Assembly (NCBI RefSeq): GCF_001742165.1
Contig: NZ_CP016444.1
Span: 124,001-188,000 of the forward strand
Source: Burkholderia stabilis
Lineage (GTDB): Bacteria > Pseudomonadota > Gammaproteobacteria > Burkholderiales > Burkholderiaceae
Length of the DNA: 64,000 nt
Direction of reading: 5' to 3'
Of the stretch, positions 37,031 through 46,700 are shown piece after piece; the stretch's first letter is position 1, and every line of letters starts with the position of its first letter. The position numbers and the translations under genes are program-made. The notes below the pieces were generated by a model that made no database searches, was not told where the DNA came from, and saw nothing but the letters and a program-made list of their open reading frames with translations.

Positions 37031-40000
37031 ATGTGGATCGTCAGGCTGGCGTTGCGCCGGCCCTATACGTTCGTCGTGCTCGCGCTGCTGATCTTCATCG
37101 CGGGACCGCTCGCGCTCCTGCGCACGCCGACCGACATCTTCCCGAACATCGACATTCCGGTCGTCAGCATCGTCTGGTCGTACAACGGCTTCTCCGCCGA
37201 GGACATGGCCAAGCGGATCACGTCGAACTACGAGCGCGCGCTCACGTCCGACGTCGACGACATCGAGCACATCGAATCGCAGTCGCTGAACGGCGTGTCG
37301 GTCGTGAAGATCTTCTTCCACCCCGGCGCGGACATCAATCGCGCGATCGCGGAAGCCGCGAGCAATTCCGCGTCGATCCTGCGAATCCTGCCGCCCGGCA
37401 CGCTGCCGCCGAACATCATCACGTACAACGCGTCGACGGTGCCGATCCTGCAGCTCGGGCTGTCGAGCGACACGCTCGCCGAGCAGCAGCTCTACGACCT
37501 CGGCAACAGCTTCATCCGCACGCAGCTCGCGACCGTGCAGGGCGCGGCCGTGCCGCTGCCGTTCGGCGGCAAGATCCGCCAGATCGTCGTCGATCTCGAC
37601 ACGCGCGCGCTGCAGGCGAAGGGGCTCGCGCCGATCGACGTCGTGAACGCGATCAACGCGCAGAATCTGATCCTGCCCGGCGGCACCGCGAAAATCGGCA
37701 CGCGCGAATACAACGTGCAGATGAACGGCAGCACACAAACGGTCGCCGCGCTGAACAACCTGCCGGTGAAAACGATCGGTGGCAACGTGGTGTACGTTCG
37801 CGACGTCGCGCACGTCCGCGACGGCTACGCGCCGCAGACCAACATCGTGCGTGCGGACGGCAAGCGCGCAGCGCTGCTGACCGTCGAGAAGACCGGCAGC
37901 GCGTCGACGCTGACGATCATCGACCAGGTCAAGGCGATGCTGCCGAAGATCGCGGCCGGCCTGCCGAAGGCGCTGCACATCTCGGCGCTCGGCGATCAAT
38001 CGGTATTCGTGAAGGCGGCGATCCAGGGCGTCGTGCGCGAGGCGCTGATCGCCGCGTGCCTCACCGCGCTGATGATCCTGCTGTTCCTCGGCAGCTGGCG
38101 CGCGACGCTGATCATCGCGGTGTCGATCCCGCTCGCGGTGCTGACGTCGCTGCTCGCGCTCGCCGCGCTCGGCCAGACGATCAACATCATGACGCTCGGC
38201 GGGCTCGCGCTCGCATTCGGGATTCTCGTCGACGACGCGACCGTCGCGATCGAGAACATCACGCACCACCTCGAACGCGGCGCGCCGCTCGAAGACGCGA
38301 TCCTGACCGGCGCGGGCGAGATCGCGGTGCCGACCTTCGTATCGACGCTGTCGATCTGCATCGTGTTCGTGCCGATGTTCCTGCTGCAGGGCGTCGCGCG
38401 CTACCTGTTCGTGCCGATGGCCGAAGCGGTGATCTTCGCGATGGTCGCGTCGTATTTCTTCTCGCGCACGCTGGTGCCGACGCTCGCGATGGCGCTGATG
38501 CGCGCGAAGGGGCACGGCCGGCCGCCGCGCGGCATATTCGCGCGGATCGCGCGTTTCCAGGCGGCGTTCGAACATCGCTTCGAAGCGGTACGGCTGCGCT
38601 ATCGCGCGCTGCTGTCCGCGGCGATCGCGCGCCGCCGCCGTTTCACGGCAGTCTTCCTGCTCGCATGCGCCGCATCGACCGGACTGTTCGCGTTCGCCGG
38701 CCAGGACTTCTTCCCGTCGGTCGACACCGGCGAAATCCGCCTGCACCTGCGCGCGCCGACCGGCACGCGGATCGAGGAAACCGCGCGCCTGACCGACGAA
38801 GTCGAAGCGCGCATCCACGACGTGATTCCCGCGAGCGACATCGCGAGCGTGCTCGACAACATCGGCGTGCCCGTGAGCGGGATCAACCTCACGTACGACT
38901 CGTCGGACCCGATCGGCACCGAGGATGCCGACGTGATGATCACGCTGAAGCCGAACCACGCGCCGACCGCCGCCTATGTCGCGAAGCTGCGCAACCTGCT
39001 CGCGCAGTCGTTCCCCGGCGTGACGTTCGCGTTCCTGCCGGCCGACATCGTCAGCCAGATCCTCAACTTCGGGTTGCCCGCGCCGATCGACATCCAGATC
39101 GTCGGCAACAAGCTCGCCCAGAACCGCGTCGTCGCGAACGCGTTGCTCGCGAAGCTGCGCGGCGTGCGCGGCCTTGTCGGCGCGCGCATCCAGCAGCCCG
39201 GCGACGAACCGGCGATCAACGTGAACGTGGATCGCACGAAGGCGATCCAGGCCGGCCTCGAACAGCGCGACGTCGCGCAGAACCTGCTGATCGCGCTGTC
39301 CGGCAGCTCGCAGACGACGCCGAATTTCTGGCTCGACCCGCGCAACGGCGTCAGCTATCCGCTGATGGTGCAGACGCCGCAGTATTCGGTCGATTCGCTG
39401 CAGGCGCTCGCGAACGTGCCGCTGCCGGCGGGCACCGCGCGTTCGCCGCAGACGCCGGCCGGCGGCCCGGCGGCCGGCGCGCCCGCGCAGAACCTGCTCG
39501 GCGCGCTCGGCAGCTTCTCGCGCGCGACGCAGCAGGCGGTCGTGTCGCACTACAACGTGCAGCCGGTGCTCGACATCTTCGCGTCGGTGCAGGGGCGCGA
39601 TCTCGGCGGCGTGACGGCCGACGTGACGAAGCTCGTCGACGATGCGCGCGCGCAGTTGCCGCCCGGCTCGTCGATCGTGCTGCGCGGCCAGGTGCAGGCG
39701 ATGCACGAGTCGTTCGCCGGGCTGCTCGGCGGCCTCGCGCTCGCGATCGCGCTCGTCTACCTGCTGATGGTCGTCAACTTCCAGTCGTGGCTCGACCCGC
39801 TCGTGATCGTCGGCGGCCTGCCCGCGTCGCTCGCCGGCATCGCGTGGATGCTGTTCGTCACGCGCACGACGCTGTCGGTTCCCGCGCTGACCGGCACGAT
39901 CCTGTGCATCGGCATCGCGACCGCGAACAGCATCCTGGTCGTCAACGCGGCGCGCGAGCTGATCGCCAGCGGCACGCCGCCGTGGCAGGCCGCGCTCGAT

Positions 40001-40261
40001 GCGGGCTTCAGCCGCTTCCGCCCGGTCGTGATGACCGCGCTCGCGATGCTGATCGGCATGCTGCCGATGGCGCTGGGCCTCGGCGACGGCGGCGAACAGA
40101 ACGCGCCGCTCGGCCGCGCGGTGATCGGCGGGCTGGCGTTCGGCACGCTGTCGACGCTGCTGTTCGTGCCCGTCCTGTTCGGCTTCGTCCATGCGTGGCT
40201 CGGCCGGCGCCGCGACGCGGCCGCCGCGCGCCGCGCGCAAGACACGCCGGCGTTGTCCTGA
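37031..40261 (+). CDS. RND efflux transporter, inner-membrane permease
   Basis: A 1076-residue RND pump with the usual 12-helix, two-repeat layout: helix 1 (TFVVLALLIFIAGPLALL), a large periplasmic loop, helices 2-6, a second loop and helices 8-12. Helix 4 carries the proton-relay Asp pair in LAFGILVDDATVAIENI (near residue 399), and helix 10 ends in TGTILCIGIATANSILVVN. It matches the AcrB/MdtB-like HAE or metabolite branch better than CzcA, which lacks this DD. ATG 37031 is chosen over the upstream frame. With the adaptor and outer-membrane genes it forms a complete tripartite system under the CusRS-like pair. Confidence 0.94.
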   Translation: MWIVRLALRRPYTFVVLALLIFIAGPLALLRTPTDIFPNIDIPVVSIVWSYNGFSAEDMAKRITSNYERALTSDVDDIEHIESQSLNGVSVVKIFFHPGADINRAIAEAASNSASILRILPPGTLPPNIITYNASTVPILQLGLSSDTLAEQQLYDLGNSFIRTQLATVQGAAVPLPFGGKIRQIVVDLDTRALQAKGLAPIDVVNAINAQNLILPGGTAKIGTREYNVQMNGSTQTVAALNNLPVKTIGGNVVYVRDVAHVRDGYAPQTNIVRADGKRAALLTVEKTGSASTLTIIDQVKAMLPKIAAGLPKALHISALGDQSVFVKAAIQGVVREALIAACLTALMILLFLGSWRATLIIAVSIPLAVLTSLLALAALGQTINIMTLGGLALAFGILVDDATVAIENITHHLERGAPLEDAILTGAGEIAVPTFVSTLSICIVFVPMFLLQGVARYLFVPMAEAVIFAMVASYFFSRTLVPTLAMALMRAKGHGRPPRGIFARIARFQAAFEHRFEAVRLRYRALLSAAIARRRRFTAVFLLACAASTGLFAFAGQDFFPSVDTGEIRLHLRAPTGTRIEETARLTDEVEARIHDVIPASDIASVLDNIGVPVSGINLTYDSSDPIGTEDADVMITLKPNHAPTAAYVAKLRNLLAQSFPGVTFAFLPADIVSQILNFGLPAPIDIQIVGNKLAQNRVVANALLAKLRGVRGLVGARIQQPGDEPAINVNVDRTKAIQAGLEQRDVAQNLLIALSGSSQTTPNFWLDPRNGVSYPLMVQTPQYSVDSLQALANVPLPAGTARSPQTPAGGPAAGAPAQNLLGALGSFSRATQQAVVSHYNVQPVLDIFASVQGRDLGGVTADVTKLVDDARAQLPPGSSIVLRGQVQAMHESFAGLLGGLALAIALVYLLMVVNFQSWLDPLVIVGGLPASLAGIAWMLFVTRTTLSVPALTGTILCIGIATANSILVVNAARELIASGTPPWQAALDAGFSRFRPVVMTALAMLIGMLPMALGLGDGGEQNAPLGRAVIGGLAFGTLSTLLFVPVLFGFVHAWLGRRRDAAAARRAQDTPALS

Positions 40262-40311
40262 TCGCGGATGTACGCCTGCTCCCCTTCGACTCGCCCGACT
40301 TCGAACCCATC

Positions 40312-41658
40312 ATGAACGACTCGACCGAACCTCTCGCCCCGCCGCCGGCCGCCGAAGCGGATACGGCGCCACCCGTTGCAAGCTGTACGACGCCCGAAGC
40401 CGCGCCGCCGCGCCGCCGCCGCAAGCTGACCGTCCCGCTCGCCGCGATCGCGGCGGCCGCCGCGCTGCTGGCGATCGCCATCGTGCCGCGTCTCGACGCG
40501 CGCGCCGCGCAGCGCGTGCAGGTGGCCGCGCAGCAGGCGCTGCCGGTCTCGGTGATCCTGCCGGGCACCGCGCCCGCCGACCAGACGCTGACGCTGCCCG
40601 GCTCGGTGATGCCCTACGCCGAGGCATCGATCTATGCGCGCACGAGCGGCTATATCGCGCACTGGAATGCCGATATCGGCGCGCGCGTGAAGGCCGGCGC
40701 GACGCTCGCACAGATCACCGCGCCCGATCTCGACGCGCAGTTGCGGCAGGCGCGCGCCGACACGGCGACCGCGCAGGCGAACTACGACTACGCGAAATCG
40801 ACCGCGCAGCGCTGGCAGGACATGCTGAAAACGCAATCGGTATCGCAGCAGGACACCGACACCAAGGTCGCGGACATGAACGCGAAGCGCGCGATGCTGG
40901 CCTCGGCGCAGGCGAACGTCGCGCACCTGACCGAGCTGGTGTCGTACGAATCGGTCGCCGCGCCGTTCGACGGCGTGATCACCGCGCGCAACGTCGACGT
41001 CGGCACGCTCGTCACCGCGGGCGGCACGCCGGGCAGCCCCGGGCTGTCGGGCGAACTGTTCCATCTCGAACAGACGGGCACGTTGCGCGTGTTCGTCGAC
41101 GTGCCGCAAGACAGCGCGGCCGGCGTGACAACCGGGACGTCCGTGTACCTGACCACGCAGCAGTATCCGGGGCGGCGCTTCGCCGCGCGCGTCGCGCGCA
41201 GCGCGGGCGCGATCGATCCGGTCACGCGCACGCTGCGGGTCGAGATCGACGTCGACAATCGCGATGGCGCGCTGATGCCCGGCGCGTATGCGCAGGCGCA
41301 CCTGCTCGTGCCGAGCGCGGCCCCGGCGTTCGAGCTGCCGGTCAGCGCGCTGCTGTTCCGGCCGAACGGTGTGACGGTCGCGACCGTCGGCGCGAACGGC
41401 GCCACCGCGCTGAAAACCGTGCAGATCGGGCGCGATTTCGGCACGCGCGTCGAGATCGTGTCGGGGCTCGCCGCCAGCGATCGCGTGATCGACAACCCGG
41501 GCGATTCGATCGCCGCGGGCGAAGCCGTGAAGATCGTGTCGGTCGCGCATGGCGCGACGCCAACCGCGCCAACAGGCTCGGCGGCCGGGGCCACGGCCGC
41601 GTCGGCGACCGCCGCCGTCGCAACGCCGGCCGCAGCTTCCACGCCGGCCCGCGGCTGA
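40312..41658 (+). CDS. RND periplasmic adaptor (membrane fusion protein)
   Basis: A 448-residue HlyD-family adaptor. A Pro/Ala-rich cytoplasmic tail (about 1-38) and one membrane helix (LTVPLAAIAAAAALLAIAIV) replace the lipoprotein signal of AcrA. Then come the barrel-sandwich half (IYARTSGYIAHWNADIGARV), an alpha-hairpin (RQARADTATAQANYDYAKS to AHLTELVSYESV), the second half (APFDGVITARNVDVG) and the beta-barrel. The C-terminus is a low-complexity Ala/Thr tail. It begins 50 bp after the pump gene and links pump to outer-membrane channel. Confidence 0.94.
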   Translation: MNDSTEPLAPPPAAEADTAPPVASCTTPEAAPPRRRRKLTVPLAAIAAAAALLAIAIVPRLDARAAQRVQVAAQQALPVSVILPGTAPADQTLTLPGSVMPYAEASIYARTSGYIAHWNADIGARVKAGATLAQITAPDLDAQLRQARADTATAQANYDYAKSTAQRWQDMLKTQSVSQQDTDTKVADMNAKRAMLASAQANVAHLTELVSYESVAAPFDGVITARNVDVGTLVTAGGTPGSPGLSGELFHLEQTGTLRVFVDVPQDSAAGVTTGTSVYLTTQQYPGRRFAARVARSAGAIDPVTRTLRVEIDVDNRDGALMPGAYAQAHLLVPSAAPAFELPVSALLFRPNGVTVATVGANGATALKTVQIGRDFGTRVEIVSGLAASDRVIDNPGDSIAAGEAVKIVSVAHGATPTAPTGSAAGATAASATAAVATPAAASTPARG

Positions 41659-41689
41659 TCCGCCGATGACAACTCGCGAGATATCCGCC

Positions 41690-43207
41690 ATGTGCTTCTT
41701 TCGTCCGCTTCCGTTCGCCCGCCGTGTCGTCGTGCTCGGCGTGGCCGCCGCTTTGACCGCGTTGTCTGCGTGCTCGACGCTGCCCGCTTATTCACCGCCT
41801 GCCGTCGCCGTCCCCGCGCACTATGCGGGCGCACCCACCGCGCAGCCCGGCTGGAACGTCGCGGCGCCGGCCGACGCCGCGTCGCGCGGCGCATGGTGGA
41901 CCGTCTTCGGCGACACCGACCTGAACGCGCTCGAAGCGCGCGTCGACGTGTCGAACCAGACCGTGAAGAAGGCCGTCGCCGATCTCCAGCAGGCGCGCGC
42001 GATGGTCGACTACCAGCATGCGGGGTTCCTGCCGACCGTGACGGCCGGCGTCGCGCAGAGTCGGGCGCGCGTATCGCAGAACAAGCTCGGCTCGTCGCTG
42101 GCCGGCAAAACGACGCCCGACTACCAGGCCGGCGTCGCCGCGAGCTGGGAGCCCGACGTCTTCGGCCGCGTGCGCGATGCGGTAACGGGCGCGCAGGCGA
42201 ACGCCGACGCAAGCGCGGCCGACCTGCAGGCCGTGAAGCTGTCGGTCACGGCCGAGCTCGCGACCGACTATTTCGCGCTGCGCTCGCTCGATACGCAGAA
42301 GCAGCTGCTCGACGACACGGTGCGCGCATATGCGGATGCGCTGAAGCTGCTGAAGCAGCAGCTCGCGGCCGGCGCGATCGACGCGTCGGCCGTCGCGCAA
42401 GCCGCGACGCAACTGGAATCGACGCGCACGCAGGACACCGACATCGACGCGTCGCGCGCGCAGCTCCAGCATGCGATCGCGACGCTCGTCGGCGAAAGCG
42501 CATCGACGTTCGCGCTGCCGCCTCGCGTGCAGGCGTTCGACGTGCCGGCGATCCCGGCCGGCGTGCCGTCGCAACTGCTCGAACGACGGCCCGACATCGC
42601 GGCGGCCGAGCGCCGCGTCGCGGCCGCGAATGCGCAGATCGGCGAAGCGCACGCCGCGTTCTTTCCCGATCTCGTGCTGTCGGCGAGCGCGGGGCTCGAA
42701 AGCGGCTTCTTCGCGCCGTGGCTCACCGCGCCGAGCCTGTTCTGGTCGCTCGGCTCGCAGCTCGCCGGCACGCTGTTCGACGGTGGGCGCCGCAGCGCGT
42801 CGCTGCGTAGCGCGCATGCGCAATACGACGGCGTAGTCGCCGACTATCGGCAGACCGTGCTCGTCGCGTTCCAGCAGGTCGAGGATCGGCTGTCCACGCT
42901 CGATGCGCTCGCGTCGGAAGCCGGCAGCCAGCAGCGCGCGACCGATGCGGCCGACCTGTCGCTGCGGCTGACGACGAACCGCTTCAACGCGGGCGCGGTC
43001 AGCTACCTGGATGTCGTGACCGCGCAGACGATCGCACTGACGAACCGGCGTCTGGCCGACCAGATCGCCGCCCGCCGGATGGAGGCCGCGGTCGGGTTGC
43101 TGACCGCGCTGGGCGGTGGCTGGCATACGGGTGCAGATGCGGGTGCAAATACGGGTGCGGACGCAACCGCAGCCGGGCTCCCGGCAGCTACGCCGTCGGC
43201 GTCTTGA
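41690..43207 (+). CDS. RND outer-membrane channel lipoprotein (NodT family)
   Basis: A 505-residue TolC-like channel with signal and lipobox LSAC (Cys near residue 28). Family motifs: FGDTDLNALEARVDVSNQ, ASWEPDVFGRVRDAVTGAQA and LERRPDIAAAERRVAAANAQ. The Gly/Ala/Thr-rich C-terminus holds GADAGANTGADATA. Starts at 41690 or in-frame 41666 are possible; 41690 gives the shorter, normal signal peptide. It begins 31 bp behind the adaptor. Its 3' end overlaps the sensor kinase's 3' end by 20 bp on the opposite strand. Confidence 0.94.
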   Translation: MCFFRPLPFARRVVVLGVAAALTALSACSTLPAYSPPAVAVPAHYAGAPTAQPGWNVAAPADAASRGAWWTVFGDTDLNALEARVDVSNQTVKKAVADLQQARAMVDYQHAGFLPTVTAGVAQSRARVSQNKLGSSLAGKTTPDYQAGVAASWEPDVFGRVRDAVTGAQANADASAADLQAVKLSVTAELATDYFALRSLDTQKQLLDDTVRAYADALKLLKQQLAAGAIDASAVAQAATQLESTRTQDTDIDASRAQLQHAIATLVGESASTFALPPRVQAFDVPAIPAGVPSQLLERRPDIAAAERRVAAANAQIGEAHAAFFPDLVLSASAGLESGFFAPWLTAPSLFWSLGSQLAGTLFDGGRRSASLRSAHAQYDGVVADYRQTVLVAFQQVEDRLSTLDALASEAGSQQRATDAADLSLRLTTNRFNAGAVSYLDVVTAQTIALTNRRLADQIAARRMEAAVGLLTALGGGWHTGADAGANTGADATAAGLPAATPSAS

Positions 43208-44657
43208 CGAACGTGAGGATGAAGCGCGTTCCGGCCGCATCGCTTTCGACGCGTGCGGTGCCGCCATGCAGCTCCATCACCGAACGCACGATCGCGAGGC
43301 CGAGTCCGGCCGTGCCGCCGGGCACGCCGCCGCTGCGCGCGGGGTCGCCGCGCACGAAGCGATCGAAGATGCGCGGCAGCAGTGCGGGATCGATCGGCTC
43401 GCCCGGGTTCGACACGACGACGCACACCGCGTCCGCCGTTTCGTCGACGCGCAGCGCGATCACACCGCCCGCCGGCGTGTAGCGCAGCGCGTTCGCGAGC
43501 AGGTTGCTGACCGCGCGGCGAAACAGCTCGAGATCGGCGGTCAGCCGGCCGCGCCCGTCGACGCGCAGCGTCGAGCCGGCCTCGTCGGCGAGCCCTTCGA
43601 AATAACCGGCGATGCGCTCCAGCTCGTCGTGCACGTCGAATGCGCGTTGCCGCGTGACGAAGCCAGGATGCTCGGCACGCGCGAGAAACAGCACGTTCTC
43701 GATCATCCGCGCGAGACGGTCGTATTCCTCGAGATTCGATTCGAGCAGCGCCTGGTACTCGTCGGGCGAGCGCGGCCGTGCCAGCGCCACTTCGGTTGCG
43801 CCGCGCATGTTGTTCAGCGGCGTGCGCAGATCGTGCGCGAGATCCGCGCTGAATTGCGACAGATGCCCGAACGCCTGCTGCAGGCGGCCGAGCATCGCGT
43901 TCTGCGCGTCGACGAGCGCCGTCAGTTCGCGCGGTGCGCGCGACGCGTCGAGCCGCGTATCGAGCTTGTCGACGGTGATCCGGCCCGTGTTCGCGACGAT
44001 CTCGCGCAGCGGCGCGAGCGACGTGCGGATCAGCCAGTAGCTGAGCAGCATCGCGAGCAGCGCGCCGAGGCCGCCGGCGATCTTCAGCTTGTCGCGGTAG
44101 CCGTCGAGCAGTTCGGCGCGATCGCTCATGTTGCGCGCGACCGCGATCCGGATCTTCGCGTGGTCGCGCAACTCGGCTTCGGCCACGACGCCGCGCACGG
44201 ACGTGCCGCCGTCAGCGGCCCACGTGACGATCCGCTCGGCGGTAATCCGTTCGTTCGCGGGCACCGGCGTTGCGTGCGGCGGCAACAGGTCGGCATCGGG
44301 CAACGCCGGCCGCGCGGGCGACGATGCGTCCGGCAGGTCTTCCAGCTCGGTGCGCTCGACGTTGTGGCGCGCGAGCACGTTGCCCTGCCCGTCGACGACC
44401 GCCAGCGACAGCGCCGCGTTGCCGAGTACCTGGCTCGTCAGCCGGTCCGCATGCGCGCGCACGGCGTCGAGCGAATCGAGCTCACCCGCGAGCCGGCGCG
44501 TGTGCCGCGCGGCGAGCACGATGTCGAGGTCGTCCTGCGCGCTCACCTGCCGTTCGAGGCCGGTGTACACATACGCGCCGACGAGCGCGAAGACGGCGAG
44601 CGTGGTCGCGCCGAACGCGAGCGCGAGCGTCGCGCCGAGCGAGCGGCCGAGCGTCAC
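43188..44657 (-). CDS. CusS-like sensor histidine kinase
   Basis: A 489-residue kinase: helix 1 ([20 protein letters not shown]), a periplasmic domain (about 35-185), helix 2 ([18 protein letters not shown]), HAMP, the HisKA motif [18 protein letters not shown] box [14 protein letters not shown] and the G box [19 protein letters not shown]. It starts with GTG 44657 overlapping the regulator's stop (GTGA), so translation is coupled. The length and layout match heavy-metal sensor kinases (CusS, IrlS, CzcS). It lacks obvious His/Met metal clusters in the sensor part, so the signal may be other than metal. Confidence 0.93.
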   Translation of the reverse strand: MTLGRSLGATLALAFGATTLAVFALVGAYVYTGLERQVSAQDDLDIVLAARHTRRLAGELDSLDAVRAHADRLTSQVLGNAALSLAVVDGQGNVLARHNVERTELEDLPDASSPARPALPDADLLPPHATPVPANERITAERIVTWAADGGTSVRGVVAEAELRDHAKIRIAVARNMSDRAELLDGYRDKLKIAGGLGALLAMLLSYWLIRTSLAPLREIVANTGRITVDKLDTRLDASRAPRELTALVDAQNAMLGRLQQAFGHLSQFSADLAHDLRTPLNNMRGATEVALARPRSPDEYQALLESNLEEYDRLARMIENVLFLARAEHPGFVTRQRAFDVHDELERIAGYFEGLADEAGSTLRVDGRGRLTADLELFRRAVSNLLANALRYTPAGGVIALRVDETADAVCVVVSNPGEPIDPALLPRIFDRFVRGDPARSGGVPGGTAGLGLAIVRSVMELHGGTARVESDAAGTRFILTFVKTPTA

Positions 44658-45331
44658 GCGCCGTCCTTCGGTTCGAGCACGTAGCCGACGCCGCGCACCG
44701 TATGGATCAGCTTGACCGCGAAAGCGTCGTCGATCTTCGCGCGCAGCCGCCGGATCGCAACTTCGACGACGTTGGTGTCGCTGTCGAAATTCATGTCCCA
44801 CACGTACGACGCGATCTGCGTGCGGCTCAGCACTTCACCCTGCCGGCGCGCGAGCAACTGCAGCAGCGAGAATTCGCGCGGCGTCAGGTCGATCCGCACC
44901 GTGCCGCGCTTCACGCGGCGGCGCACGACGTCGATCTCCAGATCGCCCACGGCAATGCGCTCCGTCTCGCGCGGCGGCCCGCGGCGCGCCAGCGTGCGAA
45001 TGCGCGCGAGCAGTTCGACGAACGCGAACGGCTTCACGAGGTAATCGTCGGCGCCGAGTTCGAGGCCATGCACGCGGTCCTGTACGTCGTCGCGCGCGGT
45101 CAGGAACAACACGGGCGTCGCGTGCGTGTCGCGCAGCCGTTTGAGCACGCTCCAGCCGTCGAGCACGGGCAGCATCACGTCGAGCACGATCACGTCGTAG
45201 CTTTCTTCCTGCGCGAGCGTCAGCCCTTCGCCGCCGTCCTTCGCGAGATCGACGCTGAAGCCGGACTCCTCGAGCCCTTTCTTCAGGTACGCGCCGGTCT
45301 TCGGCTCGTCTTCGACTATCAGGATGCGCAT
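44654..45331 (-). CDS. OmpR/CusR-type response regulator
   Basis: A 225-residue regulator. Receiver: [19 protein letters not shown], phospho-acceptor Asp in [14 protein letters not shown], Thr in LFLTARDD, Lys in [10 protein letters not shown]. Winged-helix output from about 128 ([35 protein letters not shown]). ATG 45331 is preferred to the upstream frame because the receiver strand begins there. It pairs with the kinase behind it. The palindrome GATTACGAAACTGTAATC, 91 bp upstream, and its near copy before the RND operon are the probable binding sites, so the regulator likely controls itself, both DUF4148 genes and the pump. Confidence 0.94.
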   Translation of the reverse strand: MRILIVEDEPKTGAYLKKGLEESGFSVDLAKDGGEGLTLAQEESYDVIVLDVMLPVLDGWSVLKRLRDTHATPVLFLTARDDVQDRVHGLELGADDYLVKPFAFVELLARIRTLARRGPPRETERIAVGDLEIDVVRRRVKRGTVRIDLTPREFSLLQLLARRQGEVLSRTQIASYVWDMNFDSDTNVVEVAIRRLRAKIDDAFAVKLIHTVRGVGYVLEPKDGA

Positions 45332-45421
45332 GCTCGGCTCCATCGCATTCGGTGGTGACATGCGCCGATGTTACCGGGAAACCGGGCGGGCGAACCGCCT
45401 CGCGCCCGCGCGACACGGCCT

Positions 45422-45439
45422 GATTACGAAACTGTAATC
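45422..45439. promoter_or_regulatory. Perfect 18-bp palindrome between regulator and DUF4148 genes
   Basis: GATTAC-GAAACT-GTAATC lies almost exactly midway, 91 and 92 bp from the two divergent start codons. The same box (one mismatch, opposite strand) precedes the RND operon. A symmetric dimer site of this size fits an OmpR-type regulator of the CusR/IrlR group. Confidence 0.75.
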
Positions 45440-45530
45440 AACGGGTCAGTGTGGTGACTGGCGGCAAAACCAGAATGGGACGTGTGGGCCCACCCCACTC
45501 GCCCGTTCACTCATCCGCCCAGGAGCCATC

Positions 45531-45788
45531 ATGAAACTCGTCGCCGCTTTCGTCCTTGCCGCGCTGAGCCTGCCGTTCGGTACGCAGGCGTTCGCCCAGT
45601 CCACACAGGCGCCGATCACGCGCACCGAAATCCGCCAGCAACTGATCCATGCCGAAGCCGACGGCCTGCTGCCGTCGAACCGGAACGACTATCCGCCGTC
45701 GGCCTCGGAGATCGCTCGCAATCGCCAGCTCTACGCGATCCAGCATCACGACGCGATGCCGACCACGACGGCGTCGACCGAAAATTGA
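45531..45788 (+). CDS. DUF4148 family exported protein
   Basis: An 85-residue protein: signal peptide (KLVAAFVLAALSLPFG to AFA), then DUF4148 pattern ITRTEIRQQLIHAEADGLL and the end YPPSASEIARNRQLYAI. ATG 45531 follows AGGAG. It is divergent from the regulator/kinase genes with the palindrome between them. The role is unknown; small periplasmic proteins of this kind accumulate near metal and biocide regulators in Burkholderia. Confidence 0.9.
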   Translation: MKLVAAFVLAALSLPFGTQAFAQSTQAPITRTEIRQQLIHAEADGLLPSNRNDYPPSASEIARNRQLYAIQHHDAMPTTTASTEN

Positions 45789-45853
45789 TCTCGGCATATT
45801 ACCGACAGCCGGCTGACAGTCCGGTGTCGCGCCTGTCCCGCATGTTTCGGCAT

Positions 45854-45886
45854 ATTCCGCGGCACGCCCAAACGCGTCCGCGGAAT
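45854..45886 (+). terminator. Hairpin downstream of DUF4148
   Basis: ATTCCGCGG and CCGCGGAAT form a perfect 9-bp stem with a 15-base loop, followed by CCTTTTCAAT. It lies 66 bp past the DUF4148 stop and probably ends that transcript. A further dyad (CGTGACGA / TCGTCACG) lies at 45956-45981. Confidence 0.55.
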
Positions 45887-46087
45887 CCTTTTCAATCAAG
45901 CGGTTGTGCGCACCGTCCCGGCGGCAGTAATACCGTTTAACGATCGACCGGCATGCGTGACGACCGCTCTTGATCGTCACGTGCACGATGTCGCTATTTT
46001 TCGAAATCGGACGTTACTCCCGTGTAATGCTCATTCATCGCACCTTCCATTAGATTGAAGGCGTTCCCAGCACAACGAGGTGACAGG

Positions 46088-46405
46088 ATGAATGCGAAAC
46101 AATGGGCCGTCCTCGGCTCGGGCGTGCTGATTGCATGCCTTTCCGTGCAACCGGCGATGGCCGGCATTTCGATCGGTCTCGGCATCGCGGCGCCCGCGCC
46201 CGTTTATGTCGCACCGGCACCCGTGTATGTCGCGCCGCCGCCGCCCGTCGCCTACGCACCGCCCGTGGTGTACGCGCAGCCCGTCGTCGCCGCGCCCGTG
46301 ATGGTGCCCACGGTCGGCATCGCGATCGGCTGGCACAGCGGCCGGTACTGGGACGGCCGCCGCTGGTGGGGCCGGCAGGACTGGGCCGCGCATCACCGCT
46401 GGTAA
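46088..46405 (+). CDS. Proline-rich exported protein
   Basis: A 105-residue protein with a signal peptide (NAKQWAVLGSGVLIACL to AMA). The mature part has a Pro/Val/Tyr low-complexity stretch (PVYVAPAPVYVAPPPP-type) and a Trp/Gly/His-rich end (HSGRYWDGRRWWGRQDW). Such proteins are common in Burkholderia and are thought to sit in the envelope. ATG 46088 follows GAGGTGACAGG. No function is assigned. Confidence 0.8.
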   Translation: MNAKQWAVLGSGVLIACLSVQPAMAGISIGLGIAAPAPVYVAPAPVYVAPPPPVAYAPPVVYAQPVVAAPVMVPTVGIAIGWHSGRYWDGRRWWGRQDWAAHHRW

Positions 46406-46454
46406 GCGCGTTGCCGCGCGGCGGCATCGGTACCGCCGGTGGATCGCCGCCGGC

Positions 46455-46634
46455 GTGCTCGCCGCGCCGATCGTCGCTCACCTGCCGCGGCGGTCGAAGC
46501 CGGCGCACACGGTTCCCGCGCAGGTCGCAAGCGTCGCGACGACGACGCAGTTCGGCGATCTGGGCGGCGGGTGGTCCAATACACAACTCGATGCGCAACA
46601 ACCAGAACAGCAGCCCGAACGCACGCCGGACTGA
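46455..46634 (+). CDS. Possible small protein, no standard ATG
   Basis: An open frame with gene-like third-position GC runs from before 46401 to TGA 46632-46634. A GTG at 46455 gives 59 residues (LAAPIVAHLPRRSKPAHTV, then QVASVATTTQFGDLGGGW), but the hydrophobic stretch begins earlier (YRRWIAAGVLAAPIV), so the real start may be an unusual codon close to 46410. It follows the Pro-rich gene at once. It may be a membrane-anchored partner or the 3' remnant of a longer gene. Confidence 0.35.
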   Translation: MLAAPIVAHLPRRSKPAHTVPAQVASVATTTQFGDLGGGWSNTQLDAQQPEQQPERTPD

Positions 46635-46700
46635 TCACGACTTCGCGACCAATGCGATCGCTGCCCCGAAACCCACCGCGATCACGAGACGTCGGTTCAC
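46635..46700 (-). CDS. Possible 21-residue hydrophobic micro-protein
   Basis: GTG 46700 follows AGGAG by nine bases and opens NRRLVIAVGFGAAIALVAKS, then TGA. This is a short basic-ended membrane helix, as in many bacterial micro-proteins. Its stop abuts the end of the plus-strand frame at 46634. The length is too short to prove coding; it is included because the ribosome site and hydrophobic pattern coincide. The rest of 46701-47079 shows no gene. Confidence 0.3.
   Translation of the reverse strand: MNRRLVIAVGFGAAIALVAKS

Noticed and set aside
36956..40240. A 1094-codon minus-strand frame and other long frames over the RND operon
   Set aside because: They are antisense or out-of-frame shadows of the pump and adaptor, Arg/Asp-rich and without recognisable motifs.
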